Assembly: GCA_902786015.1 (NCBI GenBank)
Contig: CADAAU010000002.1
Location: forward strand, 164,981 to 228,980
Reading direction: 5' to 3'
Length of the DNA stretch: 64,000 bases
Source of the DNA: an uncultured Coriobacteriaceae bacterium
GTDB taxonomy: Bacteria > Actinomycetota > Coriobacteriia > Coriobacteriales > Atopobiaceae
Part shown: positions 58,855 through 64,000 of the stretch, in pieces
Position numbering within the stretch: the first letter of the stretch is position 1
Layout: every line of letters begins with the position of its first letter
The notes under the pieces: generated by a model
Seen by the model: the letters and a program-made list of their open reading frames with translations, nothing else
Told to the model about the DNA's origin: nothing
Database searches by the model: none
Position numbers and translations under genes: made by a program

Positions 58855-60237
58855 ATGGCCGACGTTCACAATGATGGCAGTTATTCGCGCGAGCTGGGGG
58901 TCGCATCGTACCGCAAGAGACGCAGGCGGAGTCGCGTCTTTCGCTGTGTGGTGGCTCTTGTCCTCATAGCCATTATCGGCGGCGCGTCATATATGTTTGG
59001 CAAGCAGTTCATCGATCCCGACAGCTTGCCTGTCGACTTGCCCGGAGTCGAGAAGTCGGCTCCGGCGGAGAACGAGATTACCGAGGCGTCGCTTCCGACG
59101 GTGCAACCTGTCACCTTGAGTCTTTTGGCGGCAGGTGACGTCATCCCGAGTGGCGCAGTCGCCGAGAGTGGCCGTCAGGAGTCGGGAGCGTATGACTTCT
59201 CGCACTTGTTCGCGCACATCAAAAAAGAGATTTCGTTGTTCGATTTGCGCATCGTAAACCAAGAGGCCGTGATGGCAGGAGAGCGTCTTGGATTTGGGGG
59301 CGACTATCCCCTCAACGCTCCGCAGGACTTAGGGCGCGCCGAGAACGCGGCGGGATTCAACGTCGTGCTCCACGCAACAGACCATGCGTTCGACGCGCAG
59401 GCCGAGGGCATTCACAACGAGCTTACTTGGTGGCACGACAACTTCCCGCAGATGGCGGTCTTGGGCATAGCGGATCCCCAGCCAAAGAACAACCCCACAC
59501 TCTCGGATTATGTCAACAACGTCTACATCTTCGAGAAGGACGGTTTCAAGATTGCCGTGCTCAATCACACATGGCTCGAGGACGAGCAAAACAAGAATGT
59601 CGTTTCACTTCTCTCCGACAACAAAATCGCATCTGATGTCGCCAAGGCTCGCGAACAGGGTGCCGAGATGATTATTGCCTGCCCGCACTGGGGAGACGAG
59701 AACAACAGTGAGCTCAACAGTGATCAGGAGCATTTTGCCAAGGTGTACGCAGAGCAGGGTGTAGACCTTATCATTGGTACACATCCACGCGTGCTCCAGG
59801 GGGTCGAGGTGCTGGAGTCTGCGAACGGCCACAAGACGGTGTGCTTCTATTCGCTCGGATGCCTCATTTCGCCTCACGACGACAATAACCTTCTGGGTGG
59901 ATTGGCCGAAGTCGAGCTTTCGCGCGACGACCATGGCGCATGCACGGTCTCATCCGCCACGCTCAAGCCTGTTATTACGCATCGCGGCAACGGGGACGAA
60001 TATTGCACGTACCTGCTGTCTGCCTACACCGAAGACATCGCGATGACTGGTTGGGACGCTTGGATACCCCTTGATGATTGGAATCACAAGTGCGAAGAGG
60101 CGCTCGGCAGCGGGTACGATAGCAACAAATGCGAACTCAAAGTGGATGTCACCAAGGCGACCCCTGGCTCGAGTTCTAGCGACAAGTCCGCAGACGAGGC
60201 GGAAGTGACTGAGGAAGAGGAGTACGGCTACATCTAA
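58855..60237 (+). CDS. CapA-family metallophosphatase-like membrane protein
   Basis: A 460-residue protein. A basic N terminus and one helix (VVALVLIAIIGGASYMFG, about 37-54) anchor it outside the cell. The CapA/PgsA-type metallophosphoesterase fold follows: LSLLAAGDVIPSG, FDLRIVNQEAVMAG, VVLHATDHAFDAQAEG, IIACPHWGDENNSEL and VDLIIGTHPRVLQGVE in order. The C-terminal tail is Ser/Glu-rich. CapA proteins are linked to poly-gamma-glutamate or capsule handling; no other cap gene is near. GAAAGGGA precedes the ATG at 58855. Confidence 0.85.
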   Translation: MADVHNDGSYSRELGVASYRKRRRRSRVFRCVVALVLIAIIGGASYMFGKQFIDPDSLPVDLPGVEKSAPAENEITEASLPTVQPVTLSLLAAGDVIPSGAVAESGRQESGAYDFSHLFAHIKKEISLFDLRIVNQEAVMAGERLGFGGDYPLNAPQDLGRAENAAGFNVVLHATDHAFDAQAEGIHNELTWWHDNFPQMAVLGIADPQPKNNPTLSDYVNNVYIFEKDGFKIAVLNHTWLEDEQNKNVVSLLSDNKIASDVAKAREQGAEMIIACPHWGDENNSELNSDQEHFAKVYAEQGVDLIIGTHPRVLQGVEVLESANGHKTVCFYSLGCLISPHDDNNLLGGLAEVELSRDDHGACTVSSATLKPVITHRGNGDEYCTYLLSAYTEDIAMTGWDAWIPLDDWNHKCEEALGSGYDSNKCELKVDVTKATPGSSSSDKSADEAEVTEEEEYGYI

Positions 60238-60274
60238 GAATCCTTCAAGTCACACAGACGAGCCCGGTTTGTTG

Positions 60275-60304
60275 TTGCGCGGTACATGTAAATGTGCCGC
60301 GCAA
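60275..60304. terminator. Hairpin between convergent genes
   Basis: TTGCGCGGTACAT (60275-60287) pairs, with one mismatch, with ATGTGCCGCGCAA (60292-60304). It separates capA-like and the minus-strand adaptor gene. Confidence 0.7.
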
Positions 60305-60338
60305 TACTTGAATCGGGTTTATCCTTGCGACTCGGACG

Positions 60339-61871
60339 TTATTCTGTGGGCGCTTCCTCCTCTGCGGGAGGTTGTTCTTCCTCCGCAGGAGGCTGCTCTC
60401 CCTCTGCGGGAGGCTGCTCTTCTGGTGCCGGTACCGGCTCTGGTTCTGGCTGAATGACACCCTCGGTGGAGGGTGAAAGTATAACGGACGTTCCTACTTG
60501 GATGTTGTCTGCCTCGACGGCGACCTCCGTGGCGTTTGACCCGAGCTCGTTGACGCGTACAAAGGTGTTGATGCCACGCGAGGGGTCGAGCAATACGTCA
60601 ATTTGGGCGCTGTCGCCAACGTAGACGACTGCTTCCCTAGGTACAACGAGTGCGTCGGGGATTGCCTGGACTACGAGCTGTACGTTACATGCCAGGTTGG
60701 TTACGATCCGTTCGTCGGGCTGTTCGATGACGATATTGGCGATGCATTCGGAACCGCCTTCGCTCTCTTCGACGCTGGCCACGTAACCCACCGAAAAGAG
60801 ATCGCCGACGGAGGGGAAACTCAGACGAGCTTCCATTCCCTCGTGAACCTGTTCGAATCGCTCACGAGGTATTTCCTCTCGTATCAAATATGCAGAAAGA
60901 TCGGCCACCGTACACAGACGCTCGCTGCCCGCAATCTGGGTCTGGGGATTGATGTTGCGACTCATGTCGCATACGGTGCCAGAGATGGGGGCGCGAACAG
61001 TGAGGTTGTCGAGCTGCTCCTCGGCGCGGTCGTAGGTCTCTCGGATCTTGTCGAGGGTCTTGTTTGCCTCGTCGAGCTCGCGTTGGGCCGAGACTACGCG
61101 CGGGTCGGTTGATGGGTCTACTTGCGTTTGGGTGTTCGCTGCCGCGTCCGTTGTGGACGCGTTTGAGTTCGTGCCGTTCGTGGAGTTCGTGCCGTTGGTC
61201 CCGCCGTTAGCGGTGCTCCCGGACGTCGAGGAATTCGAGTTGGCGCTTGCGTTGGCTGCCGCCTCGTTCTTCTTTTGCTGAGCCTCCTCTACGGACTTCC
61301 TGATCCTGTCGACTGCCTCTTGCTTTCGGTCAACGTCTCCTTGCGCGGCATCAACGGCCTCTTGGGCCTTTTGGAACGTCTCGATAATCGAAGGATTATC
61401 GATGGTGTACAGGGGGTCTTCCTCCTCAACGAATTGGCCTTCTTCTACCAGCACCTCAGAGATGGTTCCCGAGATGTTGGAGATGATGGGACGCTCGTCG
61501 ACGGGGCGCACGATGGACGCGCTGTCGATAGAATCGACGAACTCCTTGCGAACGATGGTCGCCGTGTTGAACTTGGGAACCGCTGCTTTTTCTTCGGGTT
61601 TGAGCGTGTCCCACACATACCAGCCGATTCCAGCTGCCATGGCGCAAAGCAAAATCATAACCATGACGGTCGAGATAATCATGTGGCGCCGACGCGTGAT
61701 CTCGACATCCTCCCTTGCCTGCCGTTTGGACAGGTAGGGAGAGGGCACGTCGTTTACGTAGAAGCGCCGGTTTGAGTGGACTGCCGCGACCTCGTTTGAC
61801 GAGAGCCGCTCGGAGGTGACGTCGTTCTCCTCGTCGTCGAGGGGCGGAATGTCGCGCATGGTAGGTGCCAT
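60339..61871 (-). CDS. HlyD/MacA-like membrane fusion (adaptor) protein
   Basis: A 510-residue protein. Cytoplasmic start of about 65 residues, one helix (MIISTVMVMILLCAMAAGIG), then an adaptor fold: a lipoyl-like half (VDERPIISNISGTISEVLVE, EGQFVEEEDPLY), a coiled coil (VDAAQGDVDRKQEAVDRIRK and REL...TYDRAEEQLD) broken by a 60-residue Asn/Ser/Thr/Gly linker, the second lipoyl half (LTVRAPISGTVCDM), and beta-barrel parts. The C-terminal tail repeats EQPPAEGEQPPAEEE. The usual partner ABC transporter genes are not adjacent. The start at 61871 follows TTGGAG. Confidence 0.78.
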   Translation of the reverse strand: MAPTMRDIPPLDDEENDVTSERLSSNEVAAVHSNRRFYVNDVPSPYLSKRQAREDVEITRRRHMIISTVMVMILLCAMAAGIGWYVWDTLKPEEKAAVPKFNTATIVRKEFVDSIDSASIVRPVDERPIISNISGTISEVLVEEGQFVEEEDPLYTIDNPSIIETFQKAQEAVDAAQGDVDRKQEAVDRIRKSVEEAQQKKNEAAANASANSNSSTSGSTANGGTNGTNSTNGTNSNASTTDAAANTQTQVDPSTDPRVVSAQRELDEANKTLDKIRETYDRAEEQLDNLTVRAPISGTVCDMSRNINPQTQIAGSERLCTVADLSAYLIREEIPRERFEQVHEGMEARLSFPSVGDLFSVGYVASVEESEGGSECIANIVIEQPDERIVTNLACNVQLVVQAIPDALVVPREAVVYVGDSAQIDVLLDPSRGINTFVRVNELGSNATEVAVEADNIQVGTSVILSPSTEGVIQPEPEPVPAPEEQPPAEGEQPPAEEEQPPAEEEAPTE

Positions 61872-62087
61872 ATCATACTCCAATTGCGTTACTTGCCGCG
61901 AACCTATAGGGTACCTCAAATGATGAGTAGTGGCTCCAACCCCGCAGATTTGCCATAGGAGTGCTACCCGCCATCAATTCGTAGTACAATGCAAATCTTG
62001 TGCCGCATGGTGCCGTTTACGCCTTGCGGACGTCTGCTGGAACGCCGTTCGTTACGACACGGAACGGCTGGGGACGAAGGGAATCCC

Positions 62088-63857
62088 ATGGAAACGTACT
62101 CCATGCATACGCACACTTGCAACGAGCTGCGTGCGTCCAACATCGGGTCCGAAGTTACGCTCACGGGTTGGGTGTGGCACCGTCGTGATCACGGCGGACT
62201 GATTTTTGTGGACTTGCGAGACCGCGAGGGCCTTACGCAAGTATGCTTCGACCCCGACATCGCAGACGGTGTGCCGTTCCATACGGCAGAGAAGGTGCGG
62301 CCCGAATGGCCCATCAAGGTATGCGGCGTGGTGCGCCATCGTCCCGAGGGCCAGACGAACACAAGGCTTGCCACGGGGGAGGTCGAGGTGCTGGCGTCGT
62401 GCATCGAGGTGCTCAACACGTCAAAGACTCCGGCATTCCAGATCGAGGATGACCAGGAGCTTTCGGAGGATTTGCGTCTGCGCTATCGCTACCTCGACCT
62501 GCGTCGTCCGTCCATGATGGGCAATCTGCGCCTGCGCTCCGACTTTACGTTTGCCATACGCGAGGCGTTGCACAAGCGTGCCTTCATGGAGGTGGAGACA
62601 CCTGCGCTTTTTAAGTCCACACCCGAGGGTGCGCGCGACTTCATCGTGCCCAGCCGCTTGCAGCCCGGTAGCTTCTATGCGTTGCCGCAGAGTCCGCAGC
62701 TACTCAAGCAGCTGCTTATGGTGGGTGGCGTCGAGCGCTATTATCAGGTGGCCAAGTGCTTCCGCGATGAGGACCTGCGTGCCGACCGCCAGCCGGAGTT
62801 CACGCAGGTAGACATCGAGATGAGCTTCGTGGAGCAGGACGACGTGATGGGTGCCTTGGAAGACGTGCTCAAGGACGCCTTTGCCGCGGTGGGAGTGCAC
62901 ATGCCCACGCCGCTGCGCCGTATGTCGTTTGAGGACGCCATGAACACCTATGGTACCGACAAGCCGGACACGCGCTTTGGCATGGAGCTTTGCGACGTGA
63001 CGTCTGTCTTTGCCAACTCCAGCTTCAAGGTGTTTGCATCGGCTGCAAATACGGAGGGTCAGGCAATCAAGTGCATCAATGCCAAGGGAGCGGGAACGTG
63101 GTCTCGCGGCAAGATCGATAAGCTCTCCAAGGTTGCGGCGAGCTTTGGCGCAAAGGGCCTCGCGTGGATTGCATTCCGCGCAGATGGTTCGGTAAACAGC
63201 CCCATTGCGAAGTTCTTTTCGGAAGAAGAGATGGAGGGCGTGCGTGCTGCATGTGGTGCCGAGGCGGGCGACCTCGTGCTGTTTGCTGCCGGCGAGCAGA
63301 TGCTTGCGTGTCAGATCCTGGGTGGCATGCGTGTGCACATGGCAAAGGTCTTGGAGCTGCCGCTTGAGGGGCACGACTTCCTGTGGGTAGTCGACTTCCC
63401 GCTGGTTCACTGGGATGAGGACCGCAAGGCATACGCTGCGGAGCATCAGCCCTTTACGCAGCCCGAGGAGGCTGACATCGATCGCATTGAATCTGACCCG
63501 TTGAGTGTGGGGTCACACACGTACGACTTCGTGATGGACGGATACGAGGCGGGCGGTGGCGGCATGCGTGTGCATGATGCCGAGCTGCAGATGCGCATCC
63601 TCAAGTTGCTGGGATTCACGGAGGAGACGGCGCGAGAGCAGTTCGGCTTCTTGCTCGATGCGCTCGAGTGTGGCGCGCCTCCCATGGGTGGATTTGCCTT
63701 GGGCTTGGATCGCGTGTGCATGTTGCTTGCGGGCTGCGACTCGATTCGTGACGTCATGGCCTTCCCAAAGACCACCAACGGCAACGACCTCATGAGCTCG
63801 GCGCCGGCCGCCGTAGACGAGCGTCAGTTGCGCGACGTCTCGCTGCGCCTCTTGTAG
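62088..63857 (+). CDS. aspS: Aspartyl-tRNA synthetase
   Basis: A 589-residue bacterial-type AspRS. OB-fold anticodon domain with LTGWVWHRRDHGGLIFVDLR near residue 25; motif 2 FRDEDLRADRQPEFTQVDIE near 215; GAD insert domain in the middle; motif 3 GGFALGLDRVCMLLAG near 530. PQSPQLLKQLLMVGGVERYY supports the Asp-binding region. GAAGGGAA precedes the ATG at 62088. TAGTACAAT at 61982-61990 is a plausible -10 box about 100 bases upstream. Confidence 0.95.
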   Translation: METYSMHTHTCNELRASNIGSEVTLTGWVWHRRDHGGLIFVDLRDREGLTQVCFDPDIADGVPFHTAEKVRPEWPIKVCGVVRHRPEGQTNTRLATGEVEVLASCIEVLNTSKTPAFQIEDDQELSEDLRLRYRYLDLRRPSMMGNLRLRSDFTFAIREALHKRAFMEVETPALFKSTPEGARDFIVPSRLQPGSFYALPQSPQLLKQLLMVGGVERYYQVAKCFRDEDLRADRQPEFTQVDIEMSFVEQDDVMGALEDVLKDAFAAVGVHMPTPLRRMSFEDAMNTYGTDKPDTRFGMELCDVTSVFANSSFKVFASAANTEGQAIKCINAKGAGTWSRGKIDKLSKVAASFGAKGLAWIAFRADGSVNSPIAKFFSEEEMEGVRAACGAEAGDLVLFAAGEQMLACQILGGMRVHMAKVLELPLEGHDFLWVVDFPLVHWDEDRKAYAAEHQPFTQPEEADIDRIESDPLSVGSHTYDFVMDGYEAGGGGMRVHDAELQMRILKLLGFTEETAREQFGFLLDALECGAPPMGGFALGLDRVCMLLAGCDSIRDVMAFPKTTNGNDLMSSAPAAVDERQLRDVSLRLL

Positions 63858-63879
63858 GCCTTGCTCGACGAACCACCCC

Positions 63880-64000
63880 GAGCTAGGATTTCCTTTCGTG
63901 TGGGTCGGCCAGCCACACCAAAGTCAATCCCGGCTCAAGAGGGCTCCTTTGAGCTGGGATTTCCCTTCCTGTGGAGCGATTTGCTGAGAATTACTTTCGT
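63880..64000. repeat. Array of GAGCTG...CACACGAAA repeats, locus 4
   Basis: At least four half-units (GAGCTAGGATTTCCTTTCGT then GTGG, CCACACCAAAGTCAATCCCG then GCTC, GAGCTGGGATTTCCC) continue to the window end, so the array is cut. Confidence 0.75.

Overview
GC-rich DNA that looks like an anaerobic high-GC actinobacterium of the class Coriobacteriia (Olsenella/Atopobiaceae-like). This placement is inference from gene content: rubrerythrin, a [FeFe]-hydrogenase, Fe-alcohol dehydrogenase, VaFE-type surface protein, ClW/ChW-repeat surface protein, and a comF / structured RNA / long-HPF / DegV neighbourhood. No rRNA is present to confirm it; one tRNA (Thr, CGU) is.

Bases 1-19,000 form an accessory, heavily eroded island. 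It holds five intact P-loop ATPases of the poorly characterised AAA-like, AAA_14/DUF4143 and AAA-ATPase-like plus PD-(D/E)XK nuclease families, and a relic of a further one. It also holds a nucleotidyltransferase with a beheaded HEPN-like partner, an antitoxin-like gene with a broken GNAT partner, an integrase stump and a HipA-like kinase. A large ChW-repeat surface protein is interrupted by a single amber codon; a decayed paralog and scattered ChW fragments surround it. The two surface-protein leaders share a pentanucleotide GGCAC array (4 versus 16 copies) and a terminator-like hairpin. A palindromic GGACC-type intergenic repeat occurs at six places, all within the first 16 kb.

Bases 19,000-36,500 carry metabolic and redox genes: a flavin fumarate/urocanate-reductase-like enzyme, a heterodimeric ABC exporter, Fe-alcohol dehydrogenase, one more ATPase-nuclease gene, a sugar O-acetyltransferase, a DUF1349 protein, rubrerythrin, an unusual NuoG/GltD-like flavoprotein with a NuoF-C-terminal partner that lacks the FMN domain, a NifX-like protein and a lipoprotein.

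Bases 36,700-64,000 are mainly core genes: metG, rsmA, a membrane protein, a VaFE pilin-like protein with a poly-Asn tract, tatD, comF, a structured RNA candidate upstream of a substrate-binding lipoprotein and hpf, degV, two paralogous membrane-anchored foldase-like proteins flanking a purine nucleoside phosphorylase and tRNA-Thr, a branched-chain aminotransferase, an orphan PTS IIB-like protein, hisS, a [FeFe]-hydrogenase, a HAD phosphatase, a CapA-like protein, an HlyD-like adaptor and aspS.

At least three more intergenic repeat families recur: arrays of GAGCTG...CACACGAAA palindromes (four loci), hairpins with a conserved core but locus-specific stems (three loci, one of them nested), and GCGGAACA...GCTCCCCGG hairpins (three loci). 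A 12-base promoter-like motif WTGCGCTANAMT recurs upstream of several genes. Statements about family membership rest on motifs read by eye; no database search was possible.
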